From: Fragilaria radians
Taxonomy: Eukaryota > Bacillariophyta > Fragilariophyceae > Fragilariales > Fragilariaceae
Length of the DNA: 16,676 bases
Assembly: GCA_900642245.1 (NCBI GenBank)
Contig: CAAAJI010000958.1
Coordinates: 1 to 16,676 of the forward strand
Direction: 5' to 3'
Position numbers and translations under genes: made by a program. The number at the start of each line of letters is the position of its first letter. The stretch's first letter is position 1. Under the pieces are notes generated by a model. That model saw only the letters and a list, made by a program, of their open reading frames with translations, was not told where the DNA came from and did not search any database. Positions 1 through 9,044 of the stretch are shown in pieces.

Positions 1-2120
1 AAACCATTCCTGGCAATCCATGGTGCTAACACACAATAAAGCTACAGAAAATCGATTGAAATGATTTATATGACTTACACTTTGTGCCAGCCGGCTCATC
101 AACGTCAACATAGATTACCGCCATACATAAAAAATAGGGCTCACCTCCACATAAATCCTACTTCAAGTATGAGTTCCGTCGCAACAGTTGATGCCACGAG
201 CTCTGAACCGTAAGTTGAAGTATTGATTGCCTTCTGATTCTTGCCTAAGCCATATTCAAACTTCCTAGAAGCAATAATCTAGATACAACAACTTCTTATT
301 AATCTACTCTTTGCTGAATCTTCATCAGTATATTAGGGTACATCATCTACTTAAGGATGACACCCTTCACACACAGGTGTCTTGATGAAATTCAACTATT
401 TGTCAAAAAGGACTGTTCTTGCAGAGACAGAAAAAGCCAATTCATTCATTATTCATATATTTACCCCTGAGAAAGATGTCTTGTTACTCATTATCTGTCC
501 GATCTCCTCCTGCAACCATTAATGTTTTGCATCTTTGAAGCCAAATACTATGTGGTATGGAATTTGACCACGTTGACTAGAAATCACGAAGTTGATCTCT
601 AACACAATAGATTCGAAATAAGACCAGTCTAAGTAATAAAGTACTCAACTTAGCAATGTGGGAGTGTACCGGTGTAAGGAGGCGTCCTAAGTGCTGCAAA
701 ATTAAAGCATACTTAAATTTACTCATCTGACTATGGATAATTAACAAATTAACTTTCATATTCTAAATTTAGCCCGAGTTTTTATATAGTCAATCAAACA
801 TCTCTTGAAAATTGTTCAAGAACATCGCTTGAGAGAAGGTCTACAACTACAGAGACGAGATAGAAAATGGTTTAAAATAGACCATAATTCTTCGTTGGTT
901 ACTTCCTATAGTGTCTAGCATAGAGCAGAGCTTTCTAACTTCTAGTAGCAATGGTCTCACCTAAAACCACCACTACGATAGCTTTACTTTTGTCCTTTAA
1001 CTTGTTTGCAATACTTTAAATGTGTCGTTAAAGCACAGTTTTAGATTGTTGTTCAACTTCTTCAGTTTTACATCTAGAAGACTTTGAGTCGGAATTGTAA
1101 ACCTCAGTGTCAATGACTTGTTGAAAACCTTGCTTGCATTTTTATCAGAGAATGATGACAATTTCATGGTGCATACGATGTGCAAAAAGTGCTATTTAGC
1201 CCCTTTGGTAGTAGGCAAATTGAACTATGCAGCACGTTCTAAAGGTATCGTGAAATAATTACCTTCCACTATCATCTATTGGGCTTTATCATGTCTATGA
1301 CAAATAGAATCAATCATTTTCTGAGTTCTGTCAACTGAAACTTCTATGAAGATGAATGACCTCTTGTTTCATTGTATATGCTCTCATTGTAAAACAGGGT
1401 AGTTCAAGGGCAGTAATACCACTAGCAATAGGAAGATTCTGTGTCACAATCAAACCCAACAACATTTGCTCTTCTTAAATTATCCATTAAGATTAATCTC
1501 CCCAACCTTGGGTAATCATGTGCTTATCTTTATTGCGTTCTAGAATTCTGATATGCCATTTTTCTTGCACGATACAAAGTAATATCTACGCCGATATATC
1601 TATGAACATTATGCTCTAAAAAAGATCATAATCTACCTCCTGTCTAGATTAATATTCATTAGAAGTACGGACAACTTCTTCAAGATAAAATTAACAGTTG
1701 CTCCGCGTTATCCTCCGCGTCAATACATTTTCACTTTAGAACAATCGATGGGCATATTAGAATTTGTTCTATCCTTGTCAGAGTATCTTTGTTATTTATG
1801 CTTAATGATTTTTCATTGTATCTTCTTGTTGTTGTTGACAATTTCTCTCATTTAGATGAAATTTTGGCTTATTGACTTCGTATGCTGTCCTTAGTTCTAT
1901 ATTTGTCATTGACCTTTGCCGAACTTTTCCACTCCCCTTGTTGCTGGCTTTTTCTCTCATGTAACAACCACATGGAAGAGTCAGGTACTTGTCAAAATTT
2001 ACATGCCATAAACACTTTTGAAGGTGGTAAAGTATCTAACTCCTAATCTGAACCATTTGAGTCTTGAACTTTTTTATGCTAAAGTTAGTCTATCAACCCT
2101 GAAGCAAAACCGCAGTTTGA
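1..2120. other. Gene-free AT-rich region
   Basis: No reading frame longer than about 62 codons opens here on either strand, and stops are as dense as expected for AT-rich non-coding DNA. One minus-strand frame (1185 down to 577) reads through two stretches of about 60 codons but carries some nine stops, and I recognise no protein family in it. No tRNA, rRNA or tandem array was seen. It is probably intergenic DNA or a very old transposon graveyard. Confidence 0.6.
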
Positions 2121-2262
2121 CAGACCTTGAGATAAGTTCATTAAGATGATACCTAACACTATAGGTTGTCAGCAATACAGTCTAATAATACTATAACAAC
2201 TTACGAAGGCTAAGAGATGTCTATCTGTGTACCGATACTGGAGACGTCCAAAATTATTGTTA
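2121..2262. repeat. Diverged interspersed repeat, copy A
   Basis: This stretch aligns by eye with 2908-3045. Shared landmarks in the same order are an ACCTTGAG block, CAGTCTA, GGCTAAGAG, ATCTGTGTAC and TGGAGACGT, the last three falling within about 40 bases (2208-2250 against 2992-3030). Small indels separate the blocks. The copies are in direct orientation about 785 bases apart. A plausible reading is two decayed long-terminal-repeat fragments of a retrotransposon, since a Copia-like remnant lies nearby at 3430-3784, but no PBS, polypurine tract or target duplication was found. Confidence 0.45.
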
Positions 2263-2907
2263 GTACATCGTAAATAATAGTAGATTTTATATTCTTGTAT
2301 TTACTCATATAAAACTAGAAAAGGTCACATAGGTAACCATTCTTTCTATACCTTCCACAAATTCAATTAAGACATAGTCTTAAATGAATTTAGTGATGCT
2401 TAAATATTGCTTATAAATGAAGAACATCTTTTAATATCTTTTCAGGACCGTCATATCAATACGGTAGGAATAGCTACAACAGATTCCTAAGTAACAAACA
2501 GGAATCTATCAATATTCACGATTGATGAATCTAAGGTCACAAAGTCTAAATGTTAAGTATTGAATCTAACACGTAAGTTAAAGAGACTAGGTGGTCAAGA
2601 AAACACGTTGCAATTGATTCACAATTGATCTAGGATAAAAGTCACTTTTTAGATCATAGTTTACAATTTGTACAAACTCTTAGAGCAGCTTAGAGCACCA
2701 ATGGTTATATATTATATGATTAACCTTCAACTTTAATACCACCTGAATCAAAATTTACCTAGAAAGACTTTGGCCTTCTTTTGCCCACTTTTAACATGAG
2801 GAGTGAATTTGGAATTTCAATTAGGATTTTTCTAGGATCCGGAAAATTGTTATTCAAAAAGCTTGCAGATTAGAGCACAATAGACCTGGATAGGTTTAAG
2901 TCATCAT
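2263..2907. other. Gene-free stretch between the two diverged repeats
   Basis: No reading frame of note is open on either strand. A small tandem repeat of the ten-base unit CTTAGAGCAG/C lies near 2680-2700, with a related TTAGAGCACAA near 2870. If the flanking repeats are LTR pieces this would be the inside of a heavily deleted element, but nothing in the sequence confirms that. Confidence 0.45.
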
Positions 2908-3045
2908 ACCTTGAGTATAGACTAAAAAGAAACATAGTTATTCAATAGTTTATACAAAATAATCAATATTCAGTCTATCATTAATTGATTAGGCTAAGAG
3001 CTATATCTGTGTACAAACGTGGAGACGTTTAATACGGCTTGTATA
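2908..3045. repeat. Diverged interspersed repeat, copy B
   Basis: This is the second copy of the repeat at 2121-2262, in the same orientation. The best-preserved part is 2992-3030, with the same GGCTAAGAG, ATCTGTGTAC and GGAGACGT blocks and only short indels between them. Similarity fades on both sides. The type of repeat is unproven; an LTR fragment is the simplest guess. Confidence 0.45.
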
Positions 3046-3429
3046 ATTAAATAAAACGAATCTAATGTTTCTAAATATGTACACATTTAGGGGTGTGAAG
3101 TAAATATACTAAAAATCCATTTTACATTTATTAAAACAAATTAAACTATTTAAGTGTATACACTCATATACCAATAAAGATTTACCAGCAGGTGAACGCA
3201 TAAGACCGAATGACTGAGATGCAAGATTTTCACATGAGGGTTATATTACGCCAATGACAGCTAATTTAGACATGGTGCAAATGAGATCAATTTTAGACAA
3301 AATGAAAAATAGATCATAAATGCAACTCAGCATAGATCAAGCTTCTGTTGATATTTTCATGATAAAGAAGGAAGAGCTTTAGAATATTGAATAATAAGAG
3401 GAAGGAAGAAGTGAAAACTCAAGCACAGA
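3046..3429. other. Gene-free stretch
   Basis: No long reading frame is present. A plus-strand frame near 3260-3380 stays open for a few dozen codons apart from a TAA, but the peptide is not recognisable. It may belong to the decayed retroelement DNA around it. Confidence 0.4.
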
Positions 3430-3784
3430 CTCTGTGAACCCTATATCTGGGTCTGGACCAGATCAACAAATTTATACACCGTTTGCATGGGTGAGCAAAT
3501 AGGAGTCTACCTCAAGAAGATACTTAGACTTCATTTATGAAGTCTAGTTCATCTGACTGTCCAGCTAAGATCCCTGTGGATTTCAATTCAAGCTGACTTA
3601 CCTGTTTTAGTTCTGGTATCAGCTCACCCAGAATTGTGGAGTTTTTTCTTCTACGCTTGGTCTGCATTATTGCGTGAGCTAAAATATTTGCGGTCACTTG
3701 CTTGCTATCCAGTGTTTATAGTCTGCCATGCTTCTCCATGAATGTTACATTTAGAGTTGGACTCATTGGTTTCAATTTGGAAAG
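3430..3784 (-). pseudogene. Decayed Copia-like polyprotein fragment
   Basis: On the minus strand a frame runs from 3784 to 3524 with one internal TAA (complement of 3716-3718). It contains the peptide TANILAHAIMQ followed about 15 residues later by ILGELIPE. After the next stop the same frame gives a basic stretch, IWSRPRYRVHRV. The order (a TANxIA motif, an acidic ELI block, then an RY..H basic block) resembles, from memory, the linker between integrase and reverse transcriptase in stramenopile Copia polyproteins. Neither catalytic domain is visible, so this is an isolated, inactive piece. The match is by eye; it could be chance openness in AT-rich DNA. Confidence 0.35.
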
Positions 3785-4410
3785 ATAGAGCAAACGCTTG
3801 AAGTTTCATGCTCCTCTCTGAATTTTGCACTTAATATTCTTAGCCAGATGCGAGTTGTATGAGATGGCTCTCAAGTTTGCTATTTTTCTGTTGCTACGAT
3901 GCTAAGAATGTTTAGGAGTTTATTGTCTGTGCTACCAATCTTATGAGTTACCTTGGTAGCCATGGGGATATGGGTCCTTATAAACTAGTGTAGATCAATT
4001 CAAATAACGCAATAAATGATAATTGTGCGTATATCTATGATGGTAATCTTTCTATCCTTGCAAACTTATTTCCAAACCTGCATACAAAAATCCAAGATGT
4101 AGAGGAGAAATTAAGATATATGTCCTGGAAATTTCTCAATAATATATGTAATTGTCAGCAAATTTAGATAGGGTTGAAATTCGCAACTGAAAAACGGCAA
4201 AGAATAAAGGCAAAGCAAATAGTATTAGAGCTAAGTAATATTATCAATGGTAGGGTAAGAAATTCAGTGTAAAATGATAGTCCAATTCAAGGCAACCCAA
4301 ATCCCTGATAGACTATAGGCAGGCAAAACAAATAGTATCCATGGCAGAAGTAAAAAATCAAGGTAAAAAAAGCAATTCAAAATGAGTTCATGTTGAGACC
4401 ACGAACTATG
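3785..4410. other. Gene-free stretch with one weak open frame
   Basis: The plus-strand frame from 3901 carries only five stops in about 135 codons (near 3913, 3991, 4165, 4270 and 4306). It includes a 57-codon open run at 3994-4164 with a polar, helical-looking peptide. I recognise no family. It may be a relic of a coding exon or plain chance. The esterase duplication begins at the right-hand edge. Confidence 0.35.
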
Positions 4411-4432
4411 GAAACAATAGCCTCCATACAAT

Positions 4433-4676
4433 AATGGATTCACCAGGAATGAATTTCGATTTCTATTACTTGAGGAAGCCTTCAGGAGCAGCGAACATGA
4501 ACATCTAGTGATTATCAGTATTGGATATGAAAAAGTTATTTTGTAGAATTAAATTCGTCTGTTGCCGTCGGGGCTCGTGACATTTTGTTAGTCATGCACA
4601 GTAAACAACGGTTTTCATTGAAAAGAAAGACGCATCTACGATTTCCATAACCCTTGCCATACATACGCGAATCAAT
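4433..4676 (+). promoter_or_regulatory. Conserved islands upstream of esterase copy 1
   Basis: The upstream regions of the two esterase genes are mostly unalignable except for three short islands in the same order. These are 4433-4461 (one mismatch in 29 with 7651-7679), the 15-base GTAAACAACGGTTTT at 4601-4615 (identical at 7816-7830), and 4657-4676 (one mismatch in 20 with 7858-7877). They end about 65 bases before the ATG. Surviving islands in otherwise diverged DNA suggest promoter or 5' UTR elements. No known factor site is assigned. Confidence 0.4.
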
Positions 4677-4739
4677 CGTCATGTATGTCCAGGAGGAGGA
4701 AGATGCGAAAGGAGCATAAAGTAAGCTCCCTTTCTGACT

Positions 4740-5825
4740 ATGAGTTTCAACCAAAGAGCATGTCACTTTGTATTCTTCATCCATGGAATGTGCGGTAATG
4801 AGAAAGAACTTGCATATCTGATGAATGTCATGAAGAACTCTGTTGAATCAAGGAAGGATATGCTGTCTCAAAATATTGTATTTCATAATGCAAAGTGCAA
4901 CGCTGGAAGAACTCGGGATGGTGTGATTAATGGTGGTGCTAGATTAGCACAGGAAGTGGAATCTGTAATTGCCGAAAACCAACTTGAAGATGGGACTTCT
5001 GCCTTTTTGACCTTTGTAGGCAATTCACTAGGAGGGATTTATGCTCGATACGCAATCGCTCATATCCACCCATCCGAACAAATCGTACCATTTATTTTCT
5101 GTACAATTGCGACTCCTCATTTGGGATTAGCCAAGCATACATACATACCCATTCCCTCCTGGACAGAAAAGCTTGTATCCAATTTCTTTGGTGCCACGGG
5201 TCATGACCTCTTTCAGCGTACACCTTTGTTGAACGAAATGGGAACGTCTGAAACATATTTGGAGCCTCTAAAACAATTTCAAAAACGAATCGCGCTTGCC
5301 AATGCGTTTGGGACTGACTTCCCAGTTCCTGTATCGACTGCAGCATTTTTGTCGAAGACATCCGATGTTGTCCATCATATTTTACCATCAAAAACAAAGT
5401 ATGCTTTAGCTGTGGAAACCGAACAAACGAATGCGCAAGACCACAATGATGTGTCACAAAATCTGGATGCATTGGGATGGACAAAAATATTCCTTGATGT
5501 TAGGAAAGAAATTCCGTTTCCTTCCATACCGAGACCCTTTGCCGATGATACTTACATACCACAAGATCAGGCGATTTGGCGATCGTTTGAATTACGAAAG
5601 ATAATGAGTAACAAAGGAAAACGCTGGAATTTACCAGTTGGTCATATGGTATCTTGTGTCAATTCGAGAGACAAGTTATATGAGTGGCTTTTCACGAAGG
5701 GGCAGCCATTTATGGATCAGTTAGCCGAAGACTTGGTACAAATGATTTATGACTCTGAAAACTGTGAGGTGGAAGCGAAGCAAGTAGAATGTCCAGAACA
5801 TGTTGGCACTTCACTCCCTCAATAG
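4740..5825 (+). CDS. DUF676-type serine esterase / lipase-like alpha/beta hydrolase, copy 1
   Basis: This is a 361-residue protein resembling the putative serine esterase (DUF676, ROG1-like) branch of the alpha/beta hydrolases, which cleave acyl esters, often of lipids. Visible motifs are the oxyanion-loop HGxxG as HGMCG (residues 15-19), the nucleophile elbow GNSLGG with Ser96, an ATPHLG strand near 124-129, a likely catalytic Asp193 in ANAFGTDFPVP, and a likely catalytic His302 in VGHMVSCV. No signal peptide or membrane helix is evident, so it is probably cytosolic or peripherally membrane-bound. The ATG at 4740 is the first in frame and aligns with the start of copy 2. The gene has no intron. 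It is convergent with a truncated TTI1 fragment. It differs from copy 2 at 16 residues (about 95.6% identity). The substrate is unknown. Confidence 0.88.
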   Translation: MSFNQRACHFVFFIHGMCGNEKELAYLMNVMKNSVESRKDMLSQNIVFHNAKCNAGRTRDGVINGGARLAQEVESVIAENQLEDGTSAFLTFVGNSLGGIYARYAIAHIHPSEQIVPFIFCTIATPHLGLAKHTYIPIPSWTEKLVSNFFGATGHDLFQRTPLLNEMGTSETYLEPLKQFQKRIALANAFGTDFPVPVSTAAFLSKTSDVVHHILPSKTKYALAVETEQTNAQDHNDVSQNLDALGWTKIFLDVRKEIPFPSIPRPFADDTYIPQDQAIWRSFELRKIMSNKGKRWNLPVGHMVSCVNSRDKLYEWLFTKGQPFMDQLAEDLVQMIYDSENCEVEAKQVECPEHVGTSLPQ

Positions 5826-5931
5826 AGAGACTTTAAATATCAAGATGTCTTGTCCTAAAAGTCAATTATTACTTATTTCCTTACTATATTTGTTGATTTT
5901 TGTCAGCGTTTATAATGCATCCATAATGCTC

Positions 5932-6160
5932 TCAATAGTCAATAACTTGTTCAGGTAAACCATCAGCGAAGTCTAGAAGTTCCTTAGCTCGTAATTGAAA
6001 TGTGGATGGAGCATTCTCATCTTTATTCTCAGGTTGTGGTTTTCCCTCTTTGTGGTGATGATGACCATTCAACGCAGCAGGATGGATACAATAAGCGGAA
6101 GAAGATAGAAGTGGTCGCCATTATGATTCCCTGTCAAGGAGTAGCACCGTTTTAATAGTC
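5932..6160 (-). pseudogene. Duplicated 3' fragment of the TTI1-like gene
   Basis: The minus strand here matches the last 76 or so codons of the TTI1-like gene at 9151-9379, including the His-rich run and the same TGA stop. The fragment has no start. It carries an in-frame TAA (complement of 6121-6123) where the full gene has a Leu codon in DSLWRPLL, plus substitutions such as Phe to Ser and Ser to Ala. Similarity stops near 6160, inside the coding sequence. It cannot make a TTI1 protein and came along with the esterase duplication. It may still supply a 3' end for convergent transcription. Confidence 0.88.
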
Positions 6161-7183
6161 TATGTATAATCACTTTCATTTGTTACAATCTTTCTATCGC
6201 AAAAACGTTCCTTCGACACTTTTTTCCATACCAGTTCGCGATGCACTAAAGATATTCAAATATGCGTCCTCGATTATTTATCATGAGACAAGATGTAATA
6301 ATAATTGCTTTTGTAAAGCAAATTTAGATATCATTGATAAAATAGCAGAGAAAAAAAGAAAATAAATTACAAACACGGCTAAATAAATAGCACCAACGGT
6401 TAAAGTAACATCATCTTACTACATCTTTAATATCTGAATGTACATCTGATACTTATAACTATGCAAACCTCCTCCTTCCTCTTGACATATATGTAAATAT
6501 ACTTCAATTATTTTTTAATGTTTTCAATTTTTCCCTCATACTGTTGATATAGTTTGTTATCAATATCTTTGTGATTTTGACACTTGAAACAAAATCACTT
6601 TGAACGCTTGTTACCATAGAACCATTGCAAAACAAATTATACCAAAGGTTGAAGAAGCAGCACCAACTTCAAAATATAATAATTTCCTAGACGGTTCAAA
6701 CCCTTGATACCCTACAACCAGTACTCTTTCTATTAATAAACTTTAACTATAAAAACAGTATGTGCACATCAACTTCCAATTGAAAATACGTTCGTGTCGA
6801 GACTAGGGTGGTGTGAATAAGTCTTTGTTTCTTTGAGGCATAAGCCTACATGTAGCATTTTATATCACATGGGAAAACTAGATAATTGTTGGGCTTTTCC
6901 AAATTAGAAACAAAGTAAAGACAATATGAATAATATGACGAAACATGAAGTATATGCCAGATGTGACAGGAGAATGCCAACCGTGAAATTTCTCAATGCA
7001 AGAGTATGATCTATACCATGAGATTAGAGAATCTGTGAAGAAAGGCATAATAAGAACGATCAATGAACAAGTAAGTATGATTCCTTTCAAGATAAACTGT
7101 AAGCAACTGGAAACTAAAGTATTATGGAAGAAAACCTAGTTGTAAGAGTTGGAGCTAAGTGAGTGCTAACCATTTCTATAATC
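6161..7183. other. Gene-free spacer between the two duplicated segments
   Basis: This DNA is not similar to the TTI1 coding sequence that would be expected here in a simple tandem duplication. It has only short open frames (a 67-codon plus-strand frame at 6162-6365 and a 70-codon hydrophobic minus-strand frame at 6878-7090) that I cannot support as genes. A perfect ten-base palindrome, CTACATGTAG, lies at 6846-6855. The region is probably inserted or rearranged DNA, perhaps flanking the retroelement remnant that follows. Confidence 0.5.
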
Positions 7184-7475
7184 ATGGACAATGAGATAAT
7201 TTGTATCAACCTTGAAAAGACTCCAACTTTTGACCGAAACGCAGACAAGTTTTAGCTATTGGTCGAAGAAGCACAAGGCATTTGCTGTCTTTTCTGCCTT
7301 TGGAAACTCAATTTAAGAAGCAATTGATCCCAGCATGCTTAAAACCTACACTGGTAGCATTGATGGACGCTCTGAAGAAGGACAAAGACAGGAAATTGTC
7401 AAAAACAAAAAGATATCGCTATATCCTGTTTTTCATTGGCATTTAGAAATATCTGATTATGGGGATGACTAGTAG
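7184..7475 (+). pseudogene. Decayed gag-like retroelement remnant
   Basis: An ATG at 7184 opens a frame reading EKTPTFDRNADKF before a TAG at 7253. A +1 shift continues from 7257 as YWSKKHKAFAVFSAFGNSI, then one TAA (7314-7316), then an open run to two TAGs at 7470-7475. The order 'P.F......KF..W..K..AFA....F' is the sort of N-terminal block I associate with gag proteins of Copia-type retroelements in diatoms. Two frames and several stops show it is dead. It sits just before copy 2 of the duplication. The identification rests on pattern memory only. Confidence 0.4.
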
Positions 7476-7650
7476 GTCAATGACTCTCGAATGACCTGAC
7501 AGTTTGACTTAGCTCGTGGTGATTAACTTAATGAAGTGGATGCTAATTGGCAATATTTTGAAGGTATAGATGTGCTAGAAACTAAATCATATAACCATTC
7601 AGAAAGGTAGCAACGGTTGTTGCTGATTGAAAAATTAGCCTTCATTCAAC

Positions 7651-7877
7651 AATGGATTCACCAGGAATGAATTCCGATTACCGAAATAAGCGTACCTACA
7701 CGTTACGTGTCTAGCGATTGACCATCAGAGATGTGAGATAGTTATATGTACAGCGAGCAGTGTGTTCAAATCGAATTAGATTCTATGGTCGATGATATCT
7801 TGTGAGTCGTAAACGGTAAACAACGGTTTTATTTGAGGAATACAATTACCAGACTTTCCATACATACTCGAATCAAT
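7651..7877 (+). promoter_or_regulatory. Conserved islands upstream of esterase copy 2
   Basis: These are the counterparts of the islands at 4433-4676: 7651-7679, 7816-7830 and 7858-7877. Spacing from the islands to the ATG differs by up to 18 bases between copies because of indels, while the islands themselves are nearly identical. They may be transcription or 5' UTR signals shared by the two genes. Confidence 0.4.
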
Positions 7878-7958
7878 TGCATTTGCCATAAAGCGAATGG
7901 ACAAATAAAAAGCGCTTAGTTAGGTGCTCATAAAAAAGGATTACTACCTTCAGTGACT

Positions 7959-9044
7959 ATGAGTTCCAATCAAAGAGCATGTCACTTCGTATTCTTCATC
8001 CATGGAATTCACGGAAATGAGAAGGAACTTGCATATCTGATGAATGCCATGAAGAACTCTGTTGAATCAAGGAAGGACATGCTGTCTCAAAATATTGTTT
8101 TTCATAGTGCAAAGTGCAACGCTGGAAGAACTCGGGACGGTGTGATTAATGGTGGTGCTAGATTAGCACAGGAAGTGGAATCTGTAATTGCCGAACACCA
8201 AATTGAAGATGGGACTTCTGCCTTTTTGACCTTTGTAGGCAATTCACTAGGAGGGATTTATGCTCGATACGCAATCGCTCATATTCACCCATCCGAACAA
8301 ATCGTACCATTTATTTTCTGTACGATTGCGACTCCTCATTTGGGAGTAGCCAATCATACATACATACCCATTCCTTCCTGGACAGAAAAGCTTGTATCCA
8401 ATTTCTTTGGTGCCACGGGACATGACCTCTTTCAGCGCACACCTTTGTTGAACGAAATGGGAACGTCTGAAACATATTTGGAGCCTCTCAAGAGATTTCG
8501 AAAACGAATCGCGCTTGCCAATGCCTTTGGGACTGACTTCCAAGTTCCCGTATCCACTGCAGCATTTTTGTCGAAGACATCGGATGTCGTCCATCATATT
8601 CTACCATCAAAAACAAAGTATGCTCTAGCTGTGGAAACCGAACAAACGAATGCGCAAGACCACAATGATATGTCACAAAATCTGGATGCATTGGGATGGA
8701 CAAAAATATTCCTTGATGTTAGGAAAGAAATTCCGTTTCCTTCCATACCGAGACCCTTTGCCGATGATACTTACATACCACAAGATCAGGCGATTTGGCG
8801 ATCGTTTGAATTACGAAAGATAATGAGTAACAAAGGAAAACGCTGGAATTTACCAGTTGGTCATATGGTATCTTGTGTCAATTCAAGAGACAAGTTATAT
8901 GAGTGGCTTTCCGCGAAGGGGCAGCCATTTATGGATCAGTTAGCCGAAGACTTGGTACAAATGATTTATGACTCTGAAAACTGTGAGGTGGAAGCGAAGC
9001 AAGTAGAATGTCCAGAACTTGTTGGCACTTCACTCCCTCAATAG
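7959..9044 (+). CDS. DUF676-type serine esterase / lipase-like alpha/beta hydrolase, copy 2
   Basis: This 361-residue paralogue of the esterase at 4740-5825 keeps all the same catalytic features: HGIHG at residues 15-19, GNSLGG with Ser96, Asp193 and His302. The ATG at 7959 is chosen because it aligns with the start of copy 1; a GTG two codons upstream is not a credible eukaryotic start. By my count about 39 of 1086 bases differ from copy 1, giving 16 amino-acid changes. Roughly half the changes are silent, so both copies look constrained. Two adjacent changes, Met17-Cys18 to Ile17-His18, fall inside the HGxxG loop and could affect substrate choice. The stop lies 106 bases from the stop of the convergent TTI1-like gene, so their 3' ends may overlap. 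Substrate and location are not known. Confidence 0.88.
   Translation: MSSNQRACHFVFFIHGIHGNEKELAYLMNAMKNSVESRKDMLSQNIVFHSAKCNAGRTRDGVINGGARLAQEVESVIAEHQIEDGTSAFLTFVGNSLGGIYARYAIAHIHPSEQIVPFIFCTIATPHLGVANHTYIPIPSWTEKLVSNFFGATGHDLFQRTPLLNEMGTSETYLEPLKRFRKRIALANAFGTDFQVPVSTAAFLSKTSDVVHHILPSKTKYALAVETEQTNAQDHNDMSQNLDALGWTKIFLDVRKEIPFPSIPRPFADDTYIPQDQAIWRSFELRKIMSNKGKRWNLPVGHMVSCVNSRDKLYEWLSAKGQPFMDQLAEDLVQMIYDSENCEVEAKQVECPELVGTSLPQ

Larger units (their letters stand above)
4411..6160. repeat. Segmental duplication, copy 1
   Basis: This segment matches 7630-9379 in direct orientation with a period of about 3219 bases. It contains diverged upstream DNA with conserved islands, a full esterase gene, a short spacer, and the 3' end of the TTI1-like gene read on the minus strand. 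Identity is patchy before the start codon at 4740. By my count it is about 96% through the coding region and near 99% from 5826 to about 6118, then falls to about 80% before ending near 6160. The copy that retains the complete TTI1-like gene is the other one, so this copy is probably derived. Confidence 0.93.

Noticed and set aside
3614..3622. TGGTATCAG, resembling an initiator-tRNA primer-binding site of LTR elements
   Set aside because: Only nine bases match. It lies inside the minus-strand Copia-like fragment in the wrong place, and no LTR end adjoins it.
6162..6365. 67-codon plus-strand frame beginning at the edge of the duplication
   Set aside because: No motif, low-complexity lysine-rich end, and no copy elsewhere; probably chance.
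6878..7090. 70-codon minus-strand frame with two hydrophobic stretches
   Set aside because: It looks like a small membrane protein, but AT-rich DNA readily gives hydrophobic frames. No conservation or context supports it.
7953..7958. GTG start two codons before the ATG of esterase 2
   Set aside because: GTG starts are not expected in a eukaryotic nuclear gene, and the ATG at 7959 aligns exactly with the start of copy 1.
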